A DNA stretch of 41,696 bases from NCBI GenBank assembly GCA_964520055.1, contig CAZFME010000005.1, forward strand, positions 1 through 41,696, in the 5' to 3' direction. The notes below the pieces were generated by a model. The model saw only the letters and a list, made by a program, of their open reading frames with translations, was not told the DNA's origin and made no database searches. The DNA comes from DUNY01 sp964520055. Lineage in GTDB: Bacteria; Bacillota; Thermosediminibacteria; Thermosediminibacterales; Tepidanaerobacteraceae. A program made the position numbers and the translations under genes. Of this stretch, positions 26,913 through 34,595 are shown piece by piece; position 1 is the stretch's first letter, and every line of letters begins with the position of its first letter.

Positions 26913-28262
26913 ATGATCACAAATTCATTAAGAGAGTGGCTCCAACACTTAGAAAAGGAGGAGAAAATAAAGAGTGTTACTAGGGAAGTTGATCTTAATT
27001 TTGAATTATCAGCAATAGCCAAAAAATTAGATGGCATAGCAGCTGTAAAATTTAAAAACCCCAGGAATTGTAAAATACCTGTAGTTTCCAATATTGTCTA
27101 TAACAGGCAGATATTTGCCGAAGCAATGGGTACAAGTGTTGATAATATGATTAAAAAATATGGCATAGCACAAAACAACCCCCTTCCTTGCAAAAGTGTT
27201 TCTGCCAGCGAGGCTCCTGTAATGGAAAATGTGATTACTTCAGGTATTGATCTTATGAAGCTGCCCATTCCCGTGCACCATGAGAAGGATGGGGGGCATT
27301 ATATAACTGCTGCATTATTGATTGCCAAAGATCCTGAGACCGAGGAAAGAAATGTATCTATCCATAGACTCCATGTTCTATCTAAAAATGAGTTAGGGAT
27401 ATTAATTCTCCCTAGACACTTGTCACATTTCTACCAGAAAGCGGAAGCAAAAAACCAACCTTTGGATATTGCCTTGGTTATTGGTGTAGATCCTTTGCTT
27501 CTTCTAGCTTCTCAGGCAATAGTACCACTGGGCGTTGATGAGGTAGAAATCGCAAATGCTCTCAAAGAAGGAAAACAACTTCTTGTAAAATGTCAGACTG
27601 TGGATCTAGAAGTGCCATCAGAAGCTGAAATTGTTATTGAAGGGAAATTGCTTCCAAAGGTTAGGAAAATGGAAGGTCCTTTTGGGGAATTCCCTAAGTA
27701 CTATGGTCCTGCAAGCCAAAAGCCTGTTATAGAAATCACGGCAATATGTCACAGGGATAACCCTATTTACCATACAATCGTACCTGCTACAAACGAACAT
27801 TTACTACTGGGTGGGATACCACGGGAGACTACATTGTACGAACTTGTTAGGCAAGTGGTACCTAGTGTAAAAGCTGTTCATTTGACACGTGGGGGAACAT
27901 GTAGGTATCATGCTGTTATTTCTATTGACAAACGTTTTGAAGGTGAAGGGAAAAACGCCATTTTTGCGGCTTTCACTAGTAGCCAGGAAGTAAAACATGT
28001 TGTAGTGGTTGATTCCGACGTGGATATTTTTAATATGGAGGATGTAGAATGGGCGATTGCAACCAGATGCCAATTCTCTAAAGACAGCATTGTTGTTTCT
28101 GCAGCTTTAGGTTCTAAATTGGACCCTTCAACATCTAACGGAATATCTGATAAGGTCGGAATTGATGCAACAGTACCTTTAGATGCTCCAGAAGGGAGAT
28201 TTGAGCGGATTCGTATTCCAGGTGAAGAAGATATCAAGCTGGCTGATTATATCGATAACTAA
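26913..28262 (+). CDS. UbiD family prenylated-FMN-dependent decarboxylase
   Basis: A 449-residue member of the UbiD family, which reversibly decarboxylates aromatic, heteroaromatic or alpha,beta-unsaturated acids using prenylated FMN. The catalytic residues known from Aspergillus Fdc1 are all present: Arg152 (SIHRLHV) and the two glutamates of EGPFGE (Glu254 and Glu259). PIPVHHEKDGGHYITAAL marks the metal- and cofactor-binding region. The start ATG at 26913 has GGAGG seven bases upstream, whereas the earlier in-frame ATG at 26874 does not. The dedicated UbiX gene follows by 21 bases. Substrates in the family range from hydroxybenzoates and gallate to pyrrole- and furan-carboxylates; which one applies is not evident. 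Confidence 0.93.
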   Translation: MITNSLREWLQHLEKEEKIKSVTREVDLNFELSAIAKKLDGIAAVKFKNPRNCKIPVVSNIVYNRQIFAEAMGTSVDNMIKKYGIAQNNPLPCKSVSASEAPVMENVITSGIDLMKLPIPVHHEKDGGHYITAALLIAKDPETEERNVSIHRLHVLSKNELGILILPRHLSHFYQKAEAKNQPLDIALVIGVDPLLLLASQAIVPLGVDEVEIANALKEGKQLLVKCQTVDLEVPSEAEIVIEGKLLPKVRKMEGPFGEFPKYYGPASQKPVIEITAICHRDNPIYHTIVPATNEHLLLGGIPRETTLYELVRQVVPSVKAVHLTRGGTCRYHAVISIDKRFEGEGKNAIFAAFTSSQEVKHVVVVDSDVDIFNMEDVEWAIATRCQFSKDSIVVSAALGSKLDPSTSNGISDKVGIDATVPLDAPEGRFERIRIPGEEDIKLADYIDN

Positions 28263-28283
28263 AAAATTGTGGAGTGATGACAA

Positions 28284-28844
28284 TTGCGGATAATCGTAGG
28301 AATTACTGGAGCAACCGGAGTTGTTTATGGGGTAAGACTTCTTGAAGAGTTAAGAGAAGCTGGAGCAGAAATTCATCTCATTATGAGTGAATGGGCTATG
28401 AAAACTATGGAGTTGGAAACTGAACATATAGTGAGAAATGTACAGAGCCTTGCTAACTATATCTACGATAACAGAGATATGGGTGCAAAAGTGTCAAGTG
28501 GTTCTTTTAGGATAGATGGTATGTTCATTGTTCCATGTAGTATGAAAACTCTAGCCGGCCTAGCTCATGGTTTCAGTGAAAACCTGATTATCCGTGCAGG
28601 TGATGTATGTATTAAAGAAAACAGAAGGTTAATAATTGCTCCAAGAGAAACACCTCTTAGTGTTGTTCACCTCGAAAACATGCTTAAACTTGCTAGGTTA
28701 GGAGTGATTATCGCTCCTCCTGTGCCTTCGTTTTATCATAGACCCGAGACTATAGATAATCTGATAGATCAATATATAGGCCGTATACTGGACCAGATGC
28801 AAATTGAAAACAACCTGGTAAAGCGCTGGGGTGAAGAAAGGTAA
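28284..28844 (+). CDS. ubiX: UbiX family flavin prenyltransferase
   Basis: Attaches a dimethylallyl group to reduced FMN to make prenylated FMN, the cofactor of the UbiD enzyme just upstream. The 186-residue protein shows MRIIVGITGATGVVYGVRLL with the FMN-phosphate loop, SSGSFRIDGMFIVPCSMKTLA near residues 72-92, the prenyl-phosphate pocket RRLIIAPRETPLS near 113-125, and PPVPSFYHRP near the end. It starts with TTG after GGAGTGATG. Length and motifs are typical, so activity is expected. Co-location with ubiD indicates the pathway is self-sufficient for this cofactor. Confidence 0.93.
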   Translation: MRIIVGITGATGVVYGVRLLEELREAGAEIHLIMSEWAMKTMELETEHIVRNVQSLANYIYDNRDMGAKVSSGSFRIDGMFIVPCSMKTLAGLAHGFSENLIIRAGDVCIKENRRLIIAPRETPLSVVHLENMLKLARLGVIIAPPVPSFYHRPETIDNLIDQYIGRILDQMQIENNLVKRWGEER

Positions 28845-28890
28845 AAAAAGACAAAAGACCAAGAAACATAACGGAGGTGAATTACACCCT

Positions 28891-29808
28891 ATGGAATGGA
28901 ATTTATTGGAAAAGACAACATTTTGGATCGAAAATATAGATTTACACTCTGCGGATTTGACGAAAGTAGCTTCAGCAGCAGCTGCTGCTCTAAAACTATC
29001 TCCTAAAGAAGTAATGGTAGTGGATGTTCGCCCTGGACTAGTTGCTTTTGATATTCTAAAACACCGTATTCATGCTGAAACAGTTGCTGGTAAAGAGAAG
29101 GAAATTCTAGGGCACATATCGCAGCTACCGGGTGTTGTGTTAGGCTCAGATGCAAGTGTACACTCAGAGGGTGTTCTTGGGCTCATTGCCTTGGAGCCCG
29201 AAGAAGCTTCTCGGGCTTTAGATAAATCAGAAGCTATGGCTAGAAGTATCAGTAACGCTGTTGCCCGTCGAGCTATAGTTTTTGCCTCAGGTTCTGAAGT
29301 TATCACAGGAAAAATTAAAGATACCAATTCCCCATACATTATGGAGGGCTTAGAAAAGGCAGGCTACCAAACTCGATTTGGAGGCGTATTGGAAGATGAC
29401 GCCATAGCAGCGGCAAACCGACTAGAGGGTGCAGTGGAAGAAGGGTACGGATTAATTATAACTACTGGTGGAGTTGGAGCTGAAGATAAGGATTTTAGTA
29501 TTGAAGCAATCCTGCGATTGGACCCAGATGCACAAACTCCTTGGATACTTAAGTTTAAACCTGATTATCATCGTCACTACAAGGAAGGTGTACGCATAGC
29601 TTTAGGCAGAATGGGCTTAGCATACTTGGTAGCATTGCCAGGTCCTCATGAAGAAGCAAAGCTGGGTTTTAACAGATTATTAGAGGGTATGGAAAAAGGT
29701 CTTGAAGATAAGGACCTAGCTGAGTACATTGCATGTGCATTAAGGGATCGCTGGCATAAAATTATGGAAGAAGGAGGTAACAAGCATGGATTATCAAGAC
29801 ATCGCTAA
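28891..29808 (+). CDS. MoaB/MogA/CinA-like molybdopterin-binding-domain protein of unknown role
   Basis: About 305 residues. The C-terminal two-thirds (roughly residues 125-235) has the MoCF-biosynthesis fold: AIVFASGSEVITGKIKDTNS, GVLEDD, and LIITTGGVGAEDKDFS, which match the S-E-GxIxDxN and TTGGVGxxxxD motifs of MoaB/CinA. The first 120 residues are not recognised and include LKLSPKEVMVVDVRPGLVAFDIL. No molybdenum cofactor genes or molybdoenzymes are nearby, so a CinA-like nucleotide hydrolase or ligand-binding role is equally possible. ATG 28891 lies 13 bases after GGAGG; a GTG at 28831 would extend it but has no ribosome site and overlaps ubiX. It overlaps the hydratase gene by 23 bases, so it belongs to the operon. 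Confidence 0.65.
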   Translation: MEWNLLEKTTFWIENIDLHSADLTKVASAAAAALKLSPKEVMVVDVRPGLVAFDILKHRIHAETVAGKEKEILGHISQLPGVVLGSDASVHSEGVLGLIALEPEEASRALDKSEAMARSISNAVARRAIVFASGSEVITGKIKDTNSPYIMEGLEKAGYQTRFGGVLEDDAIAAANRLEGAVEEGYGLIITTGGVGAEDKDFSIEAILRLDPDAQTPWILKFKPDYHRHYKEGVRIALGRMGLAYLVALPGPHEEAKLGFNRLLEGMEKGLEDKDLAEYIACALRDRWHKIMEEGGNKHGLSRHR

Positions 29809-30559
29809 TAATTTTTTAGTAGCCGAATCTCAATGTAAACCAATGGAGCCTATAACGGTGGAATATCCCGATTTAACAGTGGACAATGCTTACCGTATAC
29901 AAATGGCCGGTATTAAGATGAAACTTGATAGAGGAAACAAAGTTATTGGTAAAAAAATTGGTCTAACTAGTCTCGCTATGCAAAAACTATTGGGTGTCAG
30001 TGAGCCTGATTATGGGCACCTGCTTGATAGCATGCTTCTTTTGGAAGGTGAGCCGTGTCGGAGAGACGAGCTTATATATCCTCGCGTGGAAGCTGAACTG
30101 GCGTTTATATTAAAAGATACCCTTAAAGGCCCAGGCATAACTATTGCTGATGTTTTTAGGGCTACGGAGGGTATTATGCCAGCTTTTGAAATTGTTGATA
30201 GTCGTGTACGTGATTGGAAGATTAAACTTGAGGATACAATAGCGGATAATGCTTCGAGTGCTCGCTTGGTATTAGGAAGCCGTATGGTACCTATCAAAGA
30301 GCTTGATTTGCGTCTAATAGGTATGGTTTTGGAAAAAAACGGAGAAGTAGTTAACAGTGGTGCTGGTGCTGCTGTACTAGGACATCCTGCAGCGGCTGTC
30401 GCGTGGTTAGCTAATAAACTTGCCACTTTTGATATTGCACTTGAGGCTAATGAAATAATTTTGTCCGGTGCTATTACAGCAGCTCTAGATGCTAATGCAG
30501 GCGATGTTTTCACTGCATCTTTTCACTCTTTAGGAAGTATCAATTTAAAGTTTATATAA
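29786..30559 (+). CDS. 2-Oxopent-4-enoate (2-hydroxypenta-2,4-dienoate) hydratase
   Basis: A 257-residue protein of the FAH-like hydratase/decarboxylase group (DmpE, XylJ, MhpD, and the related decarboxylase DmpH). The metal-binding glutamates lie in RVEAELAFIL near residues 105-114, and ADNASSARLVLG near 152-163 and VVNSGAGAAVLGHPAAAVAWL near 189-209 are hallmark stretches. It would hydrate 2-oxopent-4-enoate to 4-hydroxy-2-oxovalerate, the substrate of the aldolase two genes downstream. Because hydratases and 4-oxalocrotonate decarboxylases share this fold, decarboxylase activity cannot be excluded, but the UbiD protein may fill that role. Its start overlaps the end of the preceding gene, with GGAGG upstream. 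Confidence 0.85.
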   Translation: MDYQDIANNFLVAESQCKPMEPITVEYPDLTVDNAYRIQMAGIKMKLDRGNKVIGKKIGLTSLAMQKLLGVSEPDYGHLLDSMLLLEGEPCRRDELIYPRVEAELAFILKDTLKGPGITIADVFRATEGIMPAFEIVDSRVRDWKIKLEDTIADNASSARLVLGSRMVPIKELDLRLIGMVLEKNGEVVNSGAGAAVLGHPAAAVAWLANKLATFDIALEANEIILSGAITAALDANAGDVFTASFHSLGSINLKFI

Positions 30560-30572
30560 GAGGAGATATATC

Positions 30573-31460
30573 ATGGATAAAGATTTAAAAAAAATTAAAG
30601 TAGCTATTATTGGACCAGGAAATATTGGGTCGGATTTGATGTATAAAATTCTTCGTAGTCAGCATCTAGAATTGGCACTGATGACTGGAATTGTAGAGTC
30701 AGCAGGGATTAAACGTGCTAGAAGTATGGGAATTATGACATCTACCGAAGGGGTAAATGCAGTGCTGGAGCAAAAAGATATAAAAATTGTTTTTGACGCT
30801 ACTGGGGCCAAACCGCATCTTCAACATGCTCCTTTGTTAAAAGAAGCGGGGAAAATAGCTATCGACTTAACACCTGCCGCTGTGGGTCCATATGTTGTAC
30901 CTTGTGTAAACCTAGAAAAATTTAAAGCTGAGTCAAATCTAAACATGGTAACTTGTGGTGGTCAAGCCACAGTGCCGATTGTTAATGCAATCCACCGAGT
31001 GGTGGGGGCGAAATATGCTGAAATTGTTGCCTGTATAGCTTCAAAGAGTGCAGGGCCGGGTACACGCCAAAATATAGATGAGTTTACCCAGACAACGGCC
31101 AAAGCTTTGGAAGTTGTTGGCGGTGCTAAAAAAGGCAAAGCGATTATCGTCTTAAATCCTGCAGAACCACCAATAATGATGACAAATACGGTTTATGTCG
31201 AAGTGGAAAAACCTGATGAAAAATCAATTATTGCATCGGTGGAAGAGATGGTTAAAGATGTACAAAGCTATGTACCGGGATATCAGCTTCGGGTACCACC
31301 GATTTTAGAGGGAAATAAAGTTACAACTATTGTTCAAATAGAAGGCGCTGGGGACTTTTTACCAAAGTATTCCGGCAACTTAGATATAATTACTTCTGCT
31401 GCCGTTGGGGTGGCCGAGAAATTAGCCATAATGATTTTAAGAGGAGAGATTGCAGCATGA
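30573..31460 (+). CDS. Acetaldehyde dehydrogenase (acetylating)
   Basis: Converts acetaldehyde, CoA and NAD to acetyl-CoA and NADH. The 295-residue length and order before the aldolase equal DmpF/MhpF/BphJ. IIGPGNIGSDLMYKIL at residues 11-26 is the nucleotide-binding loop and the catalytic Cys is in VTCGGQATVPIVNAI near residue 127. Known members form a tight complex with the aldolase that channels the toxic aldehyde. The ATGA overlap with the aldolase start supports coupled translation and a complex. Start ATG behind AGAGGAG. Confidence 0.93.
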   Translation: MDKDLKKIKVAIIGPGNIGSDLMYKILRSQHLELALMTGIVESAGIKRARSMGIMTSTEGVNAVLEQKDIKIVFDATGAKPHLQHAPLLKEAGKIAIDLTPAAVGPYVVPCVNLEKFKAESNLNMVTCGGQATVPIVNAIHRVVGAKYAEIVACIASKSAGPGTRQNIDEFTQTTAKALEVVGGAKKGKAIIVLNPAEPPIMMTNTVYVEVEKPDEKSIIASVEEMVKDVQSYVPGYQLRVPPILEGNKVTTIVQIEGAGDFLPKYSGNLDIITSAAVGVAEKLAIMILRGEIAA

Positions 31461-32462
31461 TAGATAATAAATTAATACATTTAGTTGATACAACACTTAG
31501 AGATGGTAGTCATGCCGTAAGCCACCAATTTACTTGCGAACAGGTTGCTAGTATTGCCGGAGGTTTGGATGCAGCAGGAGTGGAATATATTGAAGTTTCA
31601 CATGGTGACGGTTTAGCGGGGTCATCTATTAATTACGGATTTTCGGCAGTAAGTGAAGAAGAACTTCTTAGAGCAGCCAGTAGTGCAATTAAAAAAGGGA
31701 AACTAACAGTTCTATTATTACCCGGAATTGGAACTGTAGATGATCTTAAGATGGCCGCCGAATGTGGAGCTAAAGTTGTAAGAGTTGCTACACATGTAAC
31801 TGAAGCAGATATTGCTGAACAACACATAGGTATAGCAAAGAAACTAGGAATGATGACTGTCGGCTTTTTAATGATGGCACACATGGTGCCACCGGAAAAG
31901 GTTGCCGAGCAAGCAAAATTGTTTGAATCTTATGGTGCAGACTATATTAATATTGCTGACTCGGCTGGTGCTATGCTGCCTGAAGATGTTAAAGCACGAA
32001 TAGGTGCTGTAGTGGATGTTGTTAAAGTTCCAGTCGGATTTCACGCTCATAATAATCTAACTTTAGCTACGGCGAATTCTCTAACCGCAATTGAAATGGG
32101 TGCAACTTTCATTGACTGCACTCTGCGTGGTTTGGGGGCTGGGGCTGGAAATACTCAAACAGAGGCTTTGGTCGGTGTTTTAAACAAGGCAGGATATCGG
32201 ACAGATGTAGATTTTTATAAAATTATGGATGTTGCTGAAGATATCGTTGAACCTATTTTACATCGCCCACAGATAGTACGAAACGCATCGTTAATGCTAG
32301 GCTATGCTGGTGTTTATTCTAGCTTTTTATTACATACTTATCGNNNNNNNNNNGAAGTTTAATCTTGATCCCAGAGATATTTTAGTAGAATTAGGTGGGA
32401 GGCGGATGGTTGGCGGGCAAGAAGATATGATTGTTGATGTGGCTTATCAGTTAGCAAAATAG
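31457..32462 (+). CDS. 4-Hydroxy-2-oxovalerate aldolase (interrupted by an assembly gap)
   Basis: A class II, metal-dependent retro-aldolase (DmpG/MhpE family) that splits 4-hydroxy-2-oxovalerate into pyruvate and acetaldehyde. Visible motifs: VDTTLRDGSHAVSHQF near residues 10-25 with the catalytic Arg-Asp pair, EVSHGDGL, NIADSAGAMLPEDV, and the metal-binding GFHAHNNLTLATANS. Ten Ns at 32344-32353 break the frame near the C-terminus. Translating after the gap in the other frame gives KFNLDPRDILVELG and GGQEDMIVDVA, the expected family ending, with the stop at 32460-32462. Nine real bases in place of ten Ns would restore the frame. The gene is therefore probably intact. Confidence 0.93.
32344..32353. 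other. Assembly gap (ten Ns) inside the aldolase gene
   Basis: Ten ambiguous bases; the frame before and after fits a true gap of about nine bases, so the frame break is an artefact of the placeholder. Confidence 0.88.
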
Positions 32463-32479
32463 AAAGGAGTGGCTTGAAA

Positions 32480-33075
32480 GTGAAAGTAGTTAATTTGCTT
32501 GCAGAAGTTGATAAGGATAAATGTAAAGGTTGTAAGACCTGCGAAAAAGTGTGCCCGGTACAGAACGCTGTCGTGGCTGTGGGGCATGTGAGCAACGTTG
32601 TCCATTTTATGCAATCAATATGGTTAAACTCAAGCAGCCTGTACTAGTTAAAGTTGATGTAAGCAATGTTGATTATGACGATGTTATGAAATTATGTCGT
32701 GGTGCGAAATTAAATCCTGAGCAAATAATCTGCTACTGCACCGCTACTAGAGCTGAAGAAGTTGCTACTGCGATTCTACAAGGTGCTAAGTCGCCTGAGG
32801 AAATATCTTTCCTTACCGGAGTTAGGACAGGATGTAAGGTTGAATGTATACAGCCGGTTCTGCGCCTACTGGAATCTGCGGGTATAAAACCGGAGCCGCC
32901 TAAACAAGGATGGCAGTGGTACGGACGGACTGTAACAGTCTGGGATATTCCCGAGGAAGTAAAACAAAAATACGCAAGCAGGGGCTTTTACTTTGATGAA
33001 GATATAAAACTGCTTGATGAAGTTGTGTCAGCGCCCCTGCAAGGAAGGAGGAATACTGATGCGTCTTCCAATTAA
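32480..33075 (+). pseudogene. Two-cluster ferredoxin fused to a BFD-like [2Fe-2S] domain, frame-disrupted
   Basis: The frame from GTG 32480 (AAGGAG about ten bases upstream; TTG 32474 is an alternative start) gives CKGCKTCEKVCP, a first 4Fe-4S site. The other frame, open from 32551, gives ERCRGCGACEQRCPFYAI, a second site. A linker and a BFD-like domain follow in that frame, with IICYCTATRAEEVATAIL and FLTGVRTGCKVECIQPVL. The two cysteine groups are only about four residues apart across the frame change, whereas such ferredoxins normally have 15-30 residues between them. A deletion with loss of frame is thus more likely than a single-base slip. The nearby assembly gap makes misassembly plausible. 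An intact protein would be an electron carrier of the pathway. Confidence 0.7.
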
Positions 33076-34492
33076 ACCGATACCACCAAGAGAATCTCAG
33101 TATGGTATTGCCCCATCATTAGTAAAAAAACGTGTAAGCGAACTGCCAGGTATGACATCTGTATCACTCAAAGAACTTTTTCCTGATTTACCAGAAGTAA
33201 TTTATCCCAATGAAGAAGGGGTTGCTGTCATACGCAAAGCTACGGAAAAAGCTTTACAGAACGTAGATATGAGTAAAATAAAGCCAGAGCATTCCGTAAA
33301 CATTTTAGCCTCTCATCATGGCTTTACTCTATTGGGTGGAGAGCCTTATGCCGAAATGTTAAAAACTATTAAAGATGTTATAGAAGATCGAACAGGATGC
33401 AAAAATATTCGACTAAGAGCAGGTGTAGGTCTGCGGTTCCGCGAAACCGAAGAATATATAAAAAGGTATGGCTTGGATGAATACTTTAATGGTAAAGCTA
33501 TTGGTGTAGCACCTATTGATGAAGGTATTCCTATCGAAACAGAGGTTGGCACATTATATGGTATCCGTAAAATATATGATGCTGATTGGATTGTACATGC
33601 ACATAACAGTGATGTTCGTGAGGTTCACTTTCACCGCCAGGTAGACCGCGCTGTAAAGCCCTTTGGAATGTCCTATGCTCGTATCGAAACACGTTCTACA
33701 TACCATCAGAATCTAGGCCCAAGAGCAGCTAATTTTACGGCAAGAGCTATTTTTGATTCAACATTCGTTCAAAGTAAATTTGCCTTTGCCTCATTTCTTA
33801 CAATGGCACCTAATGGTATAATCGATGTTGATGCAGATAACGACCTTTATGCTTTAAATGATAGAGTGACAAAAACCGGTTGCCTTTACTATGGCAAAAT
33901 CATGACACTTTTTGGAGAGATTGATGAATGTATAGCTGCCCTAGACTTTCCATGTCCGGTAGTATATGTATTTTCAGCCGGTGTTATTTATGCGAACTTT
34001 GCCGGTGCAAACACTGACCTTTTCGACTTAGACATGCCACTACCAGCATATACGTGGTATACGGAAGCATTTTATGGTAAAGCTGGTCGGCCGTTGTTAA
34101 AAGACATACCACCAATTAATCCGGCCATTAAGATGTGCGTCCATAACTATGCTTGGACGGGATACCCAAGTGCATTCTTTAGTGAGCATATCCCCACGGT
34201 TGTAGTTGGTCAACAACAGGCAGATCTATTCAACAGAGATCCACAAAATTTAACTTACATGCAAAATGCTGTAGTAGCTGAATCTACAGAGTCAGCAATG
34301 GATTTTGCGTATAGAACTACCGGCACTCGTAAAGTCATCATTTTTGACGGTGCCATGAGTGGCATTAATGTAAGCGAACCAATGGCAGAATTACTCATTA
34401 AGAAAGCTCCGGCAGTAAGTGAGCGAGTAGATAACGATCTCTTACCAAAATGGTTACGGCAGCGTGGTGTTGATTTGTCCGTATTTAAATAA
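33059..34492 (+). CDS. LarA-like putative nickel-pincer-dependent 2-hydroxyacid racemase/epimerase (DUF2088-type)
   Basis: A 477-residue protein that I assign tentatively to the LarA superfamily. Residues 80-140 (ASHHGFTLLGGEPYAEML, then GVGLRFRETEEYIKRYGL) parallel the first LarA domain. Residues 174-218 (DADWIVHAHNSDVREVHFH to TRSTYHQN) match the spacing of the segment that carries the nickel and cofactor residues in Lactobacillus LarA, with histidines at 180, 182, 190, 192 and 216. Known relatives racemise lactate, malate, phenyllactate and similar acids. The larE-larB-larC genes 4 kb downstream could supply its cofactor. ATG 33059 follows AAGGAGG and overlaps the previous gene by 17 bases. 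A different DUF2088-like activity is possible. Confidence 0.55.
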   Translation: MRLPIKPIPPRESQYGIAPSLVKKRVSELPGMTSVSLKELFPDLPEVIYPNEEGVAVIRKATEKALQNVDMSKIKPEHSVNILASHHGFTLLGGEPYAEMLKTIKDVIEDRTGCKNIRLRAGVGLRFRETEEYIKRYGLDEYFNGKAIGVAPIDEGIPIETEVGTLYGIRKIYDADWIVHAHNSDVREVHFHRQVDRAVKPFGMSYARIETRSTYHQNLGPRAANFTARAIFDSTFVQSKFAFASFLTMAPNGIIDVDADNDLYALNDRVTKTGCLYYGKIMTLFGEIDECIAALDFPCPVVYVFSAGVIYANFAGANTDLFDLDMPLPAYTWYTEAFYGKAGRPLLKDIPPINPAIKMCVHNYAWTGYPSAFFSEHIPTVVVGQQQADLFNRDPQNLTYMQNAVVAESTESAMDFAYRTTGTRKVIIFDGAMSGINVSEPMAELLIKKAPAVSERVDNDLLPKWLRQRGVDLSVFK

Positions 34493-34595
34493 AAACACGT
34501 TAATGTAATAACACTATTAATAAAATCAATAGTGATAATTATATTGGTTGTTAAGCCTCGAAACTTTTATGAACTAGAACTAGGATGTGATCATA

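Noticed and set aside
28891..29808. Nicotinate or xanthine hydroxylase pathway because of the molybdopterin-like domain
   Set aside because: No molybdenum hydroxylase subunits or cofactor genes are present; the domain also occurs in CinA-like proteins.
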